Below, one piece after another: positions 27,998 through 37,836 of a stretch of DNA of 64,000 nucleotides (positions are counted from its first letter, which is position 1; every line of letters starts with the position of its first letter). Below the pieces are notes generated by a model. That model ran no database searches. It was given only the letters and a program-made list of their open reading frames with translations, and was not told the DNA's origin. This DNA comes from Chitinophaga pinensis (GTDB taxonomy: Bacteria; Bacteroidota; Bacteroidia; Chitinophagales; Chitinophagaceae), in the NCBI RefSeq assembly GCF_007896845.1, contig NZ_VOHS01000004.1, positions 248,001 to 312,000 of the forward strand, in the 5' to 3' direction. Position numbers and translations under genes: made by a program.

Positions 27998-28810
27998 TTA
28001 CGGCACAATAATAGTCTTCGATTCCTGCGTATGCGCACTGAAATATCCAATCGCATTGCCTTTGATATTGCTTACAGGATTCGCAGGTGTGGCAGAATTG
28101 CTTTCACCGGTTGCACTGTTGCTCAGACTGAAGAAGTATTTGTATACATCTGCATCGATGTTCATCATGTCTACGGTCACTTCATCTTTAGCGTGAATCT
28201 TCAGTGTTTCGTCATCATCATCCTGTCCGAGGATGTAAAGACGTGCATTGATCTCATTACCATTGGTCAGATCATCATTTCTTACCCAATAGCTCTTGAT
28301 CATTTTGCCATTGATATACTGGCGGAAACGATAGTAGTTGGTCTCAGCTGCCGGATCTCTGAAGTTGACATTGGCTATTTTAGTCATGTCGCCAAACAGG
28401 TCTTCTTCAACAATTGATAATGCATCAAAAGGAACTTTTGAAGGCATGCGTGAAGTAGCTGTGTATTGTTCTCCATCAATGGTAACCAGCATTCCGTACG
28501 TAGTACCGCTTACACCTGACAACTCAGATGCGATGTAAACACCCGGCTCAGACGTCTCTGTCAGCAGGGTGGTATCTGTACCGTTCCAGATCTGTACTTT
28601 GGCGCCGGATACACCGTTAAAATCATTGTTGGCATCGAAGGTCTTGGTACGGCTGATCTTCACATTACATCCGCCTTTATTATCAGTCAGCACGCCTTCG
28701 ATCACTAACTTGTTGTCATTACCGTTCAGATTGAGATCAATCTCTTTTTCACAGGCGGTGCCCAACAACAGCGCCGAGCCTAGTAAAGTATATATTAAAC
28801 TGTTACGCAT
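27998..28810 (-). CDS. DUF4249 outer-membrane lipoprotein
   Basis: This 270-aa lipoprotein has the signal MRNSLIYTLLGSALLLGTAC followed by EKEIDLNLNGNDNKLVIEGVLTD, the typical DUF4249 start. The family is encoded with a TonB-dependent receptor in Bacteroidota and probably forms a surface partner, much as SusD does for SusC. It lies 5 bases after the receptor stop. Confidence 0.9.
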   Translation of the reverse strand: MRNSLIYTLLGSALLLGTACEKEIDLNLNGNDNKLVIEGVLTDNKGGCNVKISRTKTFDANNDFNGVSGAKVQIWNGTDTTLLTETSEPGVYIASELSGVSGTTYGMLVTIDGEQYTATSRMPSKVPFDALSIVEEDLFGDMTKIANVNFRDPAAETNYYRFRQYINGKMIKSYWVRNDDLTNGNEINARLYILGQDDDDETLKIHAKDEVTVDMMNIDADVYKYFFSLSNSATGESNSATPANPVSNIKGNAIGYFSAHTQESKTIIVP

Positions 28811-28815
28811 GGTTA

Positions 28816-31134
28816 TTAGAACTTAAAGTTATAAGAGATAGAAGGAATGTATTTGAATAATGCAGTCTGTTTAGCGACTGTTTTGGTCGGATCATCCTTA
28901 CTGTCTTCAAATGTGATGGTATATGCATTCTCTCTGCCATAAGCATTATAGAGACTGAAAGCGAGTTCGGATGACCAGCGTTTGCGTTTCTTCAGCTGTA
29001 AGGTAGCACCGAGGTCCAGACGGTGATAGTTTGGCATACGGTAAGCGTTACGGCCGGTGTAGTAGTAAACGGTTTGTCCATCGACATTGTATTTACCGGA
29101 AGGATAGGTTACTGCATCACCGGTATAATAGATCCAGTTCGCAGAGAGTGTCCATTTAGGACTCAGCTGGTATATCGCTACGATCGCGATGTCATGCGTT
29201 CTGTCCTGACGGGCATTGTACCATTCGCTGTTATTGATGCCGTCGATCTTTCTTTCAGTTTTGGACAATGTATAGCTCACCCAGCCATTGAACTTACCTA
29301 CTCTCTTTTTGAACAACCACTCAATACCATAAGCGCGTCCTTTACCAAACAGCAGTTCAGATTCGATCGCATTGCTGACAGAGTTTACATTAGCACCATC
29401 ACGGTAATCGATCTGGTTCTGCAATGATTTATAGTAGGTTTCAACTGTCAGTTCATAGTCGCCACCGAAGAGGTCTTTGTAGTAACCAATGGAGAACTGA
29501 TCAGATATTTCCGGTTTGATAATATTGGTGCTGGCCACCCATTTATCTGTCGGACTGCTGGTCGTACTATTGGAGATCAGGTGCAGGTTTTGTGTATTAC
29601 GCACATAAGATCCTTTTACGGAAGAGGTAGCATTCAGTTTATAGCTGATTGCCAGTCTTGGTTCAAGGTTGACATAAGTTTTTACGAAATCCCCTTTTTT
29701 GTAGTGCAGGGTGTCCAGTATTTTACCATCCGGGTCAATGTTGAAGAAATCACCTTTACCCAGTACGCTGAAGCTGGAGAGACGCAGGCCATAGGTCATG
29801 CTGAGCGCTTCAGACATTTTCCAGCTGTCAGTAGCATATATGGCATTCTCCCATGAGTAGCGGTCTTCCAGTGATCTTGCATTGATCTGAGAGGTTTCGG
29901 AAGTAGTTACCTGACCCGGTGTGATGGTGTGGTAGATACTGTTGATACCGAAACGGACATTATGACTGGAAGAAGGGTACCATTGTAATTCCTCTTTCAG
30001 GTTATAATCCCTGATCTTGGAATAGATATCTGCATTTACCGAACCACTGTTGATAGATACAGTATAGTCATAGTTACTGTAGATCAGGGAGGTGTTGGAG
30101 AATAATTTGTTATTGAAAATGTGGTTCCAGCGAAGGGTACCGGTGGTATTTCCCCATGACAGACCGAAGAGGTCACCTACGCCCAGCTTATCCTTTCCGA
30201 AGTAACCGGAGAGGTACAATTTATCTTTATCGCCCAGTTCGTAGTTCAATTTGGCATTGATATCGTAGAAGTAGAGTTTATTGTTATTGATACTGGAGTC
30301 ATTGGACAGTTTCAGGAAGACGTCGGCATAAGTTCTGCGGCCTGTCACGAGGAAGGAAGATTTATCCTTCTGGATAGGGCCTTCGACGTTCAGTTTAGCG
30401 GAGATGAGGCCGATACCGCCGCTCACACCAAAGTCCTGATTATTACCGTCATTCATCTTGATATCCAGTACGGAGGACAGTCGGCCGCCATATTGGGCAG
30501 GCATACCGCCTTTATACACAGCGATATCTTTGATCGCGTCTGAGTTGAAGGTGGAAAAGAAACCCAGCAGGTGAGAAGCGTTATATACAGGCGCTTCATC
30601 CAGCAGGATCAGGTTCTGGTCGGCAGCGCCACCACGAACGTACATACCTGCGTTACCATCACCGGCGGACTTAATACCGGGCAGTAACTGGATAACTTTA
30701 ATCGCATCTCTTTCACCGAGGAGAACGGGTACATTTTTCATCTCCTTGGCTGTCAGCTTCTCCAGACCCATCTGAGGGGCGGCGAGGCTTCTTTTTGTGC
30801 TGGTACCGGTAACGGTTACAGCGCCGAGGGAAACGGATTCGTCTTCCAGAGATATGTTAATGGTGGTGTCTTTACGCAGGGTAAACTCCAGACTGTTTGT
30901 CTGAAGGCCCATAGAGGTAAATTCAAGTTTGTGTCTGCCATCGGTGAGGGTGATGGAGTAAAATCCATATTCGTTGGTAGTGGTTCCCCCGCCACCGCTG
31001 ACTCTTACGGTAGCGCCGATCAGGGTTTCGCCTTTGGCTTTGGATTTAATGGTTCCGCTAATTGTATGTTTCTGCTGTGCCGTGGCTTGCAGGGCCATCA
31101 GCGAGACAGCAATCAGCAACAATTTTGATTTCAT
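28816..31134 (-). CDS. TonB-dependent receptor with carboxypeptidase-like domain
   Basis: This 772-aa outer-membrane receptor has a signal peptide (LLIAVSLMALQATAQ), a CarboxypepD_reg-like domain (ISGTIKSKAKGETLIGATVRVSGG), a plug (LLPGIKSAGDGNAGMYVRGGAADQNLILLDEAPVYN) and a beta-barrel ending IPSISYNFKF. No STN domain is present, so sigma/FecR signalling is not expected. It is paired with the DUF4249 lipoprotein gene and read divergently from a LytS/LytTR pair. Confidence 0.94.
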   Translation of the reverse strand: MKSKLLLIAVSLMALQATAQQKHTISGTIKSKAKGETLIGATVRVSGGGGTTTNEYGFYSITLTDGRHKLEFTSMGLQTNSLEFTLRKDTTINISLEDESVSLGAVTVTGTSTKRSLAAPQMGLEKLTAKEMKNVPVLLGERDAIKVIQLLPGIKSAGDGNAGMYVRGGAADQNLILLDEAPVYNASHLLGFFSTFNSDAIKDIAVYKGGMPAQYGGRLSSVLDIKMNDGNNQDFGVSGGIGLISAKLNVEGPIQKDKSSFLVTGRRTYADVFLKLSNDSSINNNKLYFYDINAKLNYELGDKDKLYLSGYFGKDKLGVGDLFGLSWGNTTGTLRWNHIFNNKLFSNTSLIYSNYDYTVSINSGSVNADIYSKIRDYNLKEELQWYPSSSHNVRFGINSIYHTITPGQVTTSETSQINARSLEDRYSWENAIYATDSWKMSEALSMTYGLRLSSFSVLGKGDFFNIDPDGKILDTLHYKKGDFVKTYVNLEPRLAISYKLNATSSVKGSYVRNTQNLHLISNSTTSSPTDKWVASTNIIKPEISDQFSIGYYKDLFGGDYELTVETYYKSLQNQIDYRDGANVNSVSNAIESELLFGKGRAYGIEWLFKKRVGKFNGWVSYTLSKTERKIDGINNSEWYNARQDRTHDIAIVAIYQLSPKWTLSANWIYYTGDAVTYPSGKYNVDGQTVYYYTGRNAYRMPNYHRLDLGATLQLKKRKRWSSELAFSLYNAYGRENAYTITFEDSKDDPTKTVAKQTALFKYIPSISYNFKF

Positions 31135-31279
31135 CCGGTTTAAAATTTAGTGCGAAACAAATAATAATTATCTGATATGCAAAAAGTAGTCGGGCTGAAA
31201 CAGACAAAATTAACGCTGAATCGGACAGGGAAAAGTTGAGCCGTCCGGTTTGTAGTGTGTAATTTGCAGTCTGAAGCAC

Positions 31280-32347
31280 ATGAAAAATATACCTGTCAGA
31301 AGTCTTGTACGCGTGAGCCTGATCGCACCTTTATGTATTGCCATTCTGGTGGGGCTAACCTCGTCTGCCAAAGAATACTCCCTCAATACAGTCCTTCTCA
31401 AGTCTGCATTGATGTACATCGTAATATTCTTTATGGGGATGTACAATTTAGGGCTTATGCTATGGTTGGCTTCCCGTTTACAATATGGTTCCCGCAACTA
31501 CAAGATAATCAGAATAGTGCTGAGTTTTACCGGTGCGTCATTATTTAATTATTTGTTATTCAGAGGAATACTGTATTCGAGCCTGCATACTTACCTGATA
31601 CCGGACTGGTATGAGCAGGTCCGGAATAAGATGATCTGGCCGATGTTGTTCCTGTTACATGGTCTGGTGGTGAATGTGCTGGTATTTATCCTCCATAACT
31701 ACATAACGCTGTTACACGCGAAGAATCATACGGAGCTGGAGAATGCACGCCTGAAATTTGCCAACACGGAGGCTATTAACCAGTTATTGCGTCAGCAGAT
31801 CCATCCACATTTTTTGTTCAATGCATTAAATACCCTGAAGTCTCTGATCCGTCGACAACCGGAGAAGGCGGAGGAGTATCTGATCCATCTGTCGGATTTT
31901 CTGAGAGCAAGTATTTCAAAAGGGCAACGGGATATTATTTCGCTGAAGGATGAGCTGAAACTAAGTTCAGATTATATGGAAATGCAGAAGATGAGAGTGG
32001 GGGAGGCCTTGCGTTTTGAAATAAGGGTAGATCAGCAGTCATTGTCCAATAAATGGTTACCGGCTTTTTCATTACAACCCTTGCTGGAGAATGCAATCAA
32101 GCATAATGTACTGACGGTGGAAGATCCGCTATGTCTTGAGGTCATACAGGAAGGAGAGTATCTGAAAGTAGTGAATAATCTGCAGGTCAAACACCAGACC
32201 GAAGTATCTACAGGCAGTGGACTGATGAATCTCACAGAACGTTACCGGATGCTGGCAGGAGAGGATATACTGATTGAGGATGACGGGAAGACATTCACCG
32301 TGAAAATTAAAATTTTACAACATGCAGGTAGTCATCATAGAGGATGA
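31280..32347 (+). CDS. LytS-family sensor histidine kinase
   Basis: This 355-aa kinase has four predicted membrane helices (about 11-30, 38-60, 76-96, 118-140) and no large periplasmic domain. A short coiled linker leads to the His_kinase motif QQIHPHFLFNALNTL (phospho-acceptor His177) and an ATPase region (LQPLLENAIKH, GSGLMNLTERYRML). It overlaps the response regulator gene by 26 bases, so translation is coupled. Confidence 0.93.
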   Translation: MKNIPVRSLVRVSLIAPLCIAILVGLTSSAKEYSLNTVLLKSALMYIVIFFMGMYNLGLMLWLASRLQYGSRNYKIIRIVLSFTGASLFNYLLFRGILYSSLHTYLIPDWYEQVRNKMIWPMLFLLHGLVVNVLVFILHNYITLLHAKNHTELENARLKFANTEAINQLLRQQIHPHFLFNALNTLKSLIRRQPEKAEEYLIHLSDFLRASISKGQRDIISLKDELKLSSDYMEMQKMRVGEALRFEIRVDQQSLSNKWLPAFSLQPLLENAIKHNVLTVEDPLCLEVIQEGEYLKVVNNLQVKHQTEVSTGSGLMNLTERYRMLAGEDILIEDDGKTFTVKIKILQHAGSHHRG

Positions 32348-33080
32348 GGCGCTGACAGCAGAGGACCTGCAGGAGAGTATCCAGAAACTGGATGATACGG
32401 TGCAGGTGGCGGCGGTGCTGAAGTCGGTCAAGGAGGCAGTTGCCTATTTCAGAACACATGAAATGCCGGATCTGATCTTCAGCGATATACAGCTGGGAGA
32501 CGGAGAGAGTTTTGATATATACAGGAATGTAGCGGTAACGGCGCCGGTCATCTTTTGTACAGCGTATGATGAATATGCGTTGCAGGCGTTTAAGGCAAAT
32601 GGTATTGAATACATTCTGAAGCCGTTTACGGATGCCACTATTGCGGATGCACTCAGAAAATACAATACGCTGCGTCGCAGTTTTACTGTAAAAGATACCG
32701 GCGCCGCAAATGCGCTGGACGTTGTATACGAGCATGCGCCTAAGCCAGCAGCCATACTGGTTCATTACAAGGATAAGATCGTCCCTGTAAGACTGGATAG
32801 TATAGCACTGTTTTATATCGAAAGGGAGACTTTATGTCTGATGACTTTCGACCGTCAGCATTATTACCTGAAGAAGTCACTGGAGGAGGCTGAGCAGCTG
32901 TGCGGAGATATTTTCTTCCGTGTAAACAGGCAGTTTCTTGTGAACCGTAAAGCTATAAAAGATGCATCACATTACCTGTCCCGCAAGTTATGTGTTAATC
33001 TGCATGTGTCTTTCAAAGAAGTGATTACGGTCAGCAAGGAAAAGACTCCTCAGTTTTTATCCTGGCTGGGAGAGCGTTGA
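32322..33080 (+). CDS. LytTR-family response regulator
   Basis: This 252-aa regulator has a receiver domain (IIEDEALTAEDL, phospho-acceptor Asp55 in FSDIQLGDG, FCTAYDEYALQAF, YILKPF) and a C-terminal LytTR DNA-binding domain (about 145-245; VHYKDKIVPVRLDSIALFYIERE, FFRVNRQFLVNRKAI). It works with the overlapping LytS kinase. The divergent TonB receptor-DUF4249 operon is a plausible target. Its stop is two bases from the convergent gene end at 33083. Confidence 0.94.
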   Translation: MQVVIIEDEALTAEDLQESIQKLDDTVQVAAVLKSVKEAVAYFRTHEMPDLIFSDIQLGDGESFDIYRNVAVTAPVIFCTAYDEYALQAFKANGIEYILKPFTDATIADALRKYNTLRRSFTVKDTGAANALDVVYEHAPKPAAILVHYKDKIVPVRLDSIALFYIERETLCLMTFDRQHYYLKKSLEEAEQLCGDIFFRVNRQFLVNRKAIKDASHYLSRKLCVNLHVSFKEVITVSKEKTPQFLSWLGER

Positions 33081-33082
33081 TA

Positions 33083-33547
33083 TTACCTCTTAGCAGCCCG
33101 TTTCTTCGGAGCGGCTTTTTTAGCAGCTGCCTTTTTCTTAGGAGCCGCTTTCTTCGCAGCCGCTTTCTTTGGCGTTGCTTTCTTAGCGGCCGCTTTTTTG
33201 GGCGTTGCTTTTTTAGCAGCAGCCTTCTTAGGAGCCGCTTTCTTTGCAGCCGCTTTTTTAGGCGCTGCTTTCTTAGCGGCAGCTTTCTTAGGAGTAGCTT
33301 TCTTCGCAGCTGCTTTCTTAGGTGTTGCTTTCTTTGCGGCTGCTTTCTTTTTAGGCGCAGCTTTTTTAGCAGCCGCTTTCTTTGGTACTTTCGCACCGGC
33401 TTTACGGGCTTCAGATAAACCTATGGCGATAGCTTGTTTGGGGTTGGTAACTTTCTTACCACTTCTGCCACTTTTCAGTTTACCTTGTTTCATTTCTTTC
33501 ATGTTCTCTTCTACTTTGTCCTGGCTCTTTTTTGAATACTTTGCCAT
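33083..33547 (-). CDS. DUF6496 protein with histone H1-like KKAAPKKAA repeats
   Basis: This 154-aa, highly basic protein starts with a DUF6496-like region ([51 protein letters not shown]). A tail of about 100 residues follows, made almost wholly of AAKKA[A/T]PKK repeats like eukaryotic H1 tails. It should bind DNA through charge and act in the nucleoid. It is encoded next to LigD. The repeat DNA could expand or contract. Confidence 0.85.
   Translation of the reverse strand: MAKYSKKSQDKVEENMKEMKQGKLKSGRSGKKVTNPKQAIAIGLSEARKAGAKVPKKAAAKKAAPKKKAAAKKATPKKAAAKKATPKKAAAKKAAPKKAAAKKAAPKKAAAKKATPKKAAAKKATPKKAAAKKAAPKKKAAAKKAAPKKRAAKR
33100..33385 (-). repeat. Tandem coding repeats of the basic tail
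   Basis: About ten degenerate copies of a 27-30 base unit encode AAKKA[A/T]PKK. Third codon positions vary, so selection is on the protein rather than on the DNA. Confidence 0.75.
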
Positions 33548-33579
33548 GGTGTGGAATTTAAAGGTTAATAAATAAATGA

Positions 33580-35592
33580 TTACGGCTGTATCGACCGTAG
33601 TATCTTTTTCATATCAATGCCTTTACCAAGTACCGGTTTAAAGATGTCCCCCATCTCGTTGATACGGGCAAGAGCGTTGGTAATATTAAAGTCTTTCATT
33701 TTAAGTCCTTTTTTTACTTCCTCCCAGTGTAGCGGCATGGAAACCGTTGCTCCTGGTTTGGGACGCAGGGAATAAGGTGCCGCAAGCGTAGCCTTCGGTC
33801 TGTTCTGTAGATAATCAACATATATTTTGCCCTTTCTGTTCTGCGTCATGCGTTCAATACTTGTAAAAGAAGGAAGTTGGTGGTGTACCTGAGCGGCAAT
33901 CCATTTGCCGAACAACTGACAATCTTCGTATGTATATTTTGCGTTTAAAGGAATGTAGATATGTATGCCGGTAGATCCGGACGTTTTGCAATAGCCTGGA
34001 ACTTTGATGCTGTCTAGTACTTCTTTTGTAACCTGTGCAGTTCTGATTACCTGCTCAAAGGTATTCTTTTCTGTTGGATCCAGATCAATAATACACCAAT
34101 CAGGATAATCAGGTTTACTGATCTTACTGTTCCATGGATTCATTTCAATAGCACCCAGATTGGCCATGTACAACAGACTTGCTTCATCAGTGGGGACCAT
34201 GAAATTTTTGTCTTCACCTTCACTGGTATGATAAGGAAAGGTTTTGATCCAGTCAGGCGCTTTGCCTGTTACGTCTTTCTGGTAGAAACTTTTACCCTTT
34301 ATGCCATTAGGAAATCTGTTGAGTGATTGCGGCCGGTCTTTCAGGTAGGGTAGTATGTAAGGTGCTACCTGATAGTAATAATTCAGCATATCCCTTTTAG
34401 TATACTTTTCTTCCGGCCAGAAGACTTTATTCAGATTGGTGAATTTCAGTGCATGTTTACTGACTGTTTTTACCTGTGTAGCCTCAGATGGATTCAGCAG
34501 TGTTTTGCGATTGCCACCGGTAACAGGCGTCAGCATTTGTTGAGAAATAGAGCCAGCGGCTTCTTTTACGACTTTGGCAACCGGTATAGCTTCTTCTTTT
34601 CCGACATCCTTTGCGGCTTTGTCTATGCGCATGCCTTCAAAAGAAGGATGACGCATGACACCATCTGAGGTAATCTCAGCATAACTCACTTCACATACCA
34701 GTTTCGGACTGAGCCAGATAGCAGTTGCTTTGGGCGGATTGGGGCGGAAACGGGAAGGTTTGTTGATATCGGGCACCGTACTGAAAGGAGATGTTTTTCT
34801 GATCAGTGGTTTGAATGCCTGCATCATATCCTTTTGTTGTGCACTGGTAAAGCCGGTGCCTATTTTTCCTGTGTATTGCAATTTTCCTTTTTCAAATACA
34901 CCTACCAGTAAAGAGCTGAATGGTTTGGATGAGTTTTCATTGCGCGTATAACCACCAATGACCACTTCATGCCGCTTATTGATCTTGATCTTCAGCCAAT
35001 CCCTGCTGCGGGCCCCTTTGAGGTAGCTACTATCTTCTTTTTTGGCGATAATACCTTCCAGTCCGAGAGATCTTGCTGCAGAAAGAAATGATGTAGAAGA
35101 GGTGTCTCTGAAGGCAGTGCTCAACCGGATGATATCGGGAGCGGGAAATAGGCGTTCCAGTAACTCCCGTCGTTGGATGAGGGGAAGTTGTGTAAGATCG
35201 TACCCATTCAGCCACAAAAGATCGAACACATAGTAGATCAATTCTCCGTCTGCTTCACTACGCCAGTTCTGCAGATCCGCAAAGCTGGAGATACCGTTTG
35301 GCGTCAGTACGACAATTTCGCCATCGATAACTGCATTGATCTTCCATGCTTCCAGTGCGTGATAGACAGGATAGAATTTATCGTCGAATGATTTGTTATT
35401 GCGGGAGATCAGCTGAACCTTGCCTTTGTTCAGCAGGGCAATAGCGCGGTAGCCATCCCATTTTACCTCGTACAACCAGCCGGGTGCATCCACAGGATGA
35501 TCTACCAATGTGGCGAGCATGGGAGACAGGGTAGCTGGAAATTTAGCCTGCTTACCTGCTGAAGACTTTATATCCGAAGACTTTCGGGCCAT
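33580..35592 (-). CDS. ligD: DNA ligase D (ligase plus polymerase domains)
   Basis: This 670-aa enzyme of bacterial non-homologous end joining starts with an ATP-dependent ligase domain (adenylation lysine in [10 protein letters not shown], Lys44; [14 protein letters not shown]). A linker leads to the LigD primase/polymerase domain (about 385-660: [41 protein letters not shown]). The N-terminal 3'-phosphoesterase domain found in Pseudomonas-type LigD is absent. No Ku gene is in the window. It shares orientation with the histone-like gene downstream. Confidence 0.93.
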   Translation of the reverse strand: MARKSSDIKSSAGKQAKFPATLSPMLATLVDHPVDAPGWLYEVKWDGYRAIALLNKGKVQLISRNNKSFDDKFYPVYHALEAWKINAVIDGEIVVLTPNGISSFADLQNWRSEADGELIYYVFDLLWLNGYDLTQLPLIQRRELLERLFPAPDIIRLSTAFRDTSSTSFLSAARSLGLEGIIAKKEDSSYLKGARSRDWLKIKINKRHEVVIGGYTRNENSSKPFSSLLVGVFEKGKLQYTGKIGTGFTSAQQKDMMQAFKPLIRKTSPFSTVPDINKPSRFRPNPPKATAIWLSPKLVCEVSYAEITSDGVMRHPSFEGMRIDKAAKDVGKEEAIPVAKVVKEAAGSISQQMLTPVTGGNRKTLLNPSEATQVKTVSKHALKFTNLNKVFWPEEKYTKRDMLNYYYQVAPYILPYLKDRPQSLNRFPNGIKGKSFYQKDVTGKAPDWIKTFPYHTSEGEDKNFMVPTDEASLLYMANLGAIEMNPWNSKISKPDYPDWCIIDLDPTEKNTFEQVIRTAQVTKEVLDSIKVPGYCKTSGSTGIHIYIPLNAKYTYEDCQLFGKWIAAQVHHQLPSFTSIERMTQNRKGKIYVDYLQNRPKATLAAPYSLRPKPGATVSMPLHWEEVKKGLKMKDFNITNALARINEMGDIFKPVLGKGIDMKKILRSIQP

Positions 35593-35692
35593 ATTGATAT
35601 TGGAGCAAAGACCTTACCAGTCAGTGGAGCAGTCTCATGTAAAATCTTTTAGCCTGAAATTTGAAGAGGAATTTTTAAAAGCTTTAAGAGAC

Positions 35693-36304
35693 ATGGTGAA
35701 ACCGGATTTTTTTATAGCGGGACTGGGATGTTCTGCGGGCTGTCTGGATGTATTGAAGACATTTTTTGCGAATGTACCTGAGCAGACGGGGATAGCTTTT
35801 GTGGTAGTACAGCACTTATCGAGGAATTATGTGAGTATACTTGACAAGCTATTGCAATCACATACGAAGTTGCCGATTATAAGGGTGTTGCAGGATATGG
35901 AGATCAGGCCTGATCATATTTATCTGTTGCCTGAGGGGAAGTTTTTGTTGATCAGGGATGGTATTTTACGTTTGATACCACGTACGACGACACATGTGGT
36001 GAATTATGCGGTAGATATATTTTTTACGTCATTGGCGGCGTATGCGGGTAATAAGGCGATTGGCATTATTCTGACGGGTATGGGGACGGATGGTCTGGAG
36101 GGTGCGAGGGCGATAGAGGGTGCGGGAGGGATTGTATTTGTACAGGATCCGGCATCAGCGGTATTTAAGGGGATGCCGGTATCGGTGATTACGGGAGATG
36201 AACCAGATGTAATATTGCCACCGGCGGAGTTGGCGCAGGCGCTTACGAAATATTATAAAACCGGGGAGATGAAGGATGATGAAGGGTTTGAGGCGGCTGG
36301 ATAG
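35693..36304 (+). CDS. Stand-alone CheB-type methylesterase domain
   Basis: This protein of about 203 aa matches the CheB C-terminal methylesterase, which removes methyl groups from chemoreceptors. The catalytic triad is visible: Ser14 in GLGCSAGC, His41 in VVQHLSRNY, Asp133 in LTGMGTDGLEGA. There is no receiver domain and no cheR or chemoreceptor gene nearby. The frame is open to 35510, inside the divergent ligD gene; the ATG at 35693 precedes the domain directly, so I chose it. The natural substrate is unclear. Confidence 0.85.
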   Translation: MVKPDFFIAGLGCSAGCLDVLKTFFANVPEQTGIAFVVVQHLSRNYVSILDKLLQSHTKLPIIRVLQDMEIRPDHIYLLPEGKFLLIRDGILRLIPRTTTHVVNYAVDIFFTSLAAYAGNKAIGIILTGMGTDGLEGARAIEGAGGIVFVQDPASAVFKGMPVSVITGDEPDVILPPAELAQALTKYYKTGEMKDDEGFEAAG

Positions 36305-36432
36305 CAAGCAGCTATCAACTTATTCATTACTGTTCTCTCTTTTTTCACATTGTTCAATATCATTCATTCCGTGTCAGCTGTATGGAGAAGTGAAGAAAAT
36401 AATATTTTTGTGCAGAGCAATTGAGAAAGCAA

Positions 36433-37245
36433 TCATACAGTATCTGCATGGCGTTCTTTTACACCTGCTTTTCTGGCGATGTGATAGTAGGCAGCGGGGA
36501 ATAATATTCTTAACCAGTAGAGGTAGCGCTCCTTTCTGGCGATGAAGATGTGTTTCTTTTTGCGGACGATAGCGTCACAGATCTTTTCTGCACATACATC
36601 CACAGGTATACCATTGAGTTGTGCATGATCCATTTTATTGTAAGGCTGACCATCCGCTGTCAGTGCGGATAAAGGGAGTGGCGTATTGATTCTGCCGGGG
36701 CTTACAATTGTTATATAAAAGTCAGGTATGTCATGTTCTACCTGCAAAGTTTCAAAGTATCCTTTTAATGCGTGTTTGGAGGCCACATAACCACTGCGGC
36801 CGGGGAAGCCCATTAATCCGGACATACTGCTGACAGCGACTACATGTCCTTTGCCGCTCTGTTTGAAGTAAGGCAGCAGGTATTGTGTGATCGTCAGTGG
36901 GGCAAAAAAATTGACGTCCATCAGTTGGTTGTAGACGGAGAGACTGGTATCGGTTGCCATCGAACGTTGTCCGATGCCGGCGGAGTGAATGAGGATGTCG
37001 ATATGCCCGAATTTCTGGAGAGCCTCTTCCACTATAATGTGTAGCGTGTCCCGGCGGGCTATGTCCGCCGGAAGCACTACGCAGGTTGTCAGCTGCGTTA
37101 GTTCACTAGCTAATGATTGCAATTTGTCCGTATTCCGTGCTGTGATGATCAATAATGCTTTTTGTCTGGCGAATTGTTTTGCCAGTGCAGCGCCGATCCC
37201 GGAGGAGGCGCCTATGATCCAGACTACTTTGTTTTCAAAATGCAT
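36433..37245 (-). CDS. Short-chain dehydrogenase/reductase
   Basis: This 270-aa protein has the SDR cofactor motif GASSGIG, HSAGIG in place of NNAG, and the catalytic YVASK with an upstream Ser (VAVSSMSG). The N-terminus fits NADP-binding classical SDRs. The C-terminus extends into a basic, hydrophobic tail (RYLYWLRILFPAAYYHIARKAG), as in membrane-associated members. The start is the ATG at 37245. The substrate is unknown. Confidence 0.9.
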   Translation of the reverse strand: MHFENKVVWIIGASSGIGAALAKQFARQKALLIITARNTDKLQSLASELTQLTTCVVLPADIARRDTLHIIVEEALQKFGHIDILIHSAGIGQRSMATDTSLSVYNQLMDVNFFAPLTITQYLLPYFKQSGKGHVVAVSSMSGLMGFPGRSGYVASKHALKGYFETLQVEHDIPDFYITIVSPGRINTPLPLSALTADGQPYNKMDHAQLNGIPVDVCAEKICDAIVRKKKHIFIARKERYLYWLRILFPAAYYHIARKAGVKERHADTV

Positions 37246-37330
37246 GTGAGTGATAATAGTGTGCAAAGCTACGGTTTATAGGACTTGTTAGAAGGGGGAT
37301 TTATGGATTGGTGGTTATTTATGTGATGTA

Positions 37331-37455
37331 GCAGGCGATCAGGCAGATGAGTAGATGAACAGATGATCTGGCAGGTGATTTAGGAGATGGTATGGTAGAT
37401 TAGTAGATGCTATGGTAGGTTAGTAGATAGGCTGGTGGGAGATTCAGCAGATGAG
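37331..37455. repeat. Low-complexity GATG/TAGATG-rich tract
   Basis: About 125 bases are dominated by short, irregular runs of GATGAGTAGATG, GGTATGGTAGAT and TTAGTAGAT. No reading frame is convincing. It adjoins the tandem repeat at 37510. Confidence 0.6.
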
Positions 37456-37509
37456 TTGTTATGAAAAAGAGTTGGCAGTTGCAACATGTGGACTATAAGT
37501 GTGGGTCTT

Positions 37510-37748
37510 GCAATTGCTCTTGGGGCTGTGTCTTTGTGGCCTTTTAGTTATTATAGTTTATCAGTGTTGTAAATGGGCATCTCGCTTATATGGATATAAA
37601 TGGCCGGGTTGTAATTGCTTCCGGGGCTGTGTCTTTTTAGCTCTTTAGTTATTATAGTTTATCAGTGTTGTACTAAATGGGCATCTTGCTTATATGGATA
37701 TAAATGCCCGGGTCGTAATCGCTTGCGGGTCTATGTCTTTGTATATTC
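37510..37748. repeat. Imperfect 101-104 bp tandem repeat, 2.3 copies, noncoding
   Basis: Units start at 37510, 37611 and 37715 (the last is partial). Shared blocks include GGGGCTGTGTCTTT, TTTAGTTATTATAGTTTATC and CTTATATGGATATAAATG. No reading frame continues through the units. The stretch 37246-37836 between the SDR gene and the sigma-FecR gene holds no other supported feature. Confidence 0.8.
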
Positions 37749-37836
37749 GGTGTATGTGACAAACAGGCACAGATTATGTGCGTGGTTTTGATCGGATGGT
37801 ATATATTCGTATATTCCTTTTAAGATCATCCGCGTT

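Noticed and set aside
33077..33418. Open frames on both strands through the KKAAPKKAA repeat
   Set aside because: The repetitive GC-rich DNA keeps several frames open. Only the DUF6496-like minus-strand frame has a recognisable non-repeat N-terminus.
37510..37748. CRISPR array
   Set aside because: Units of about 100 bases directly abut, with no short repeats separated by unique spacers.
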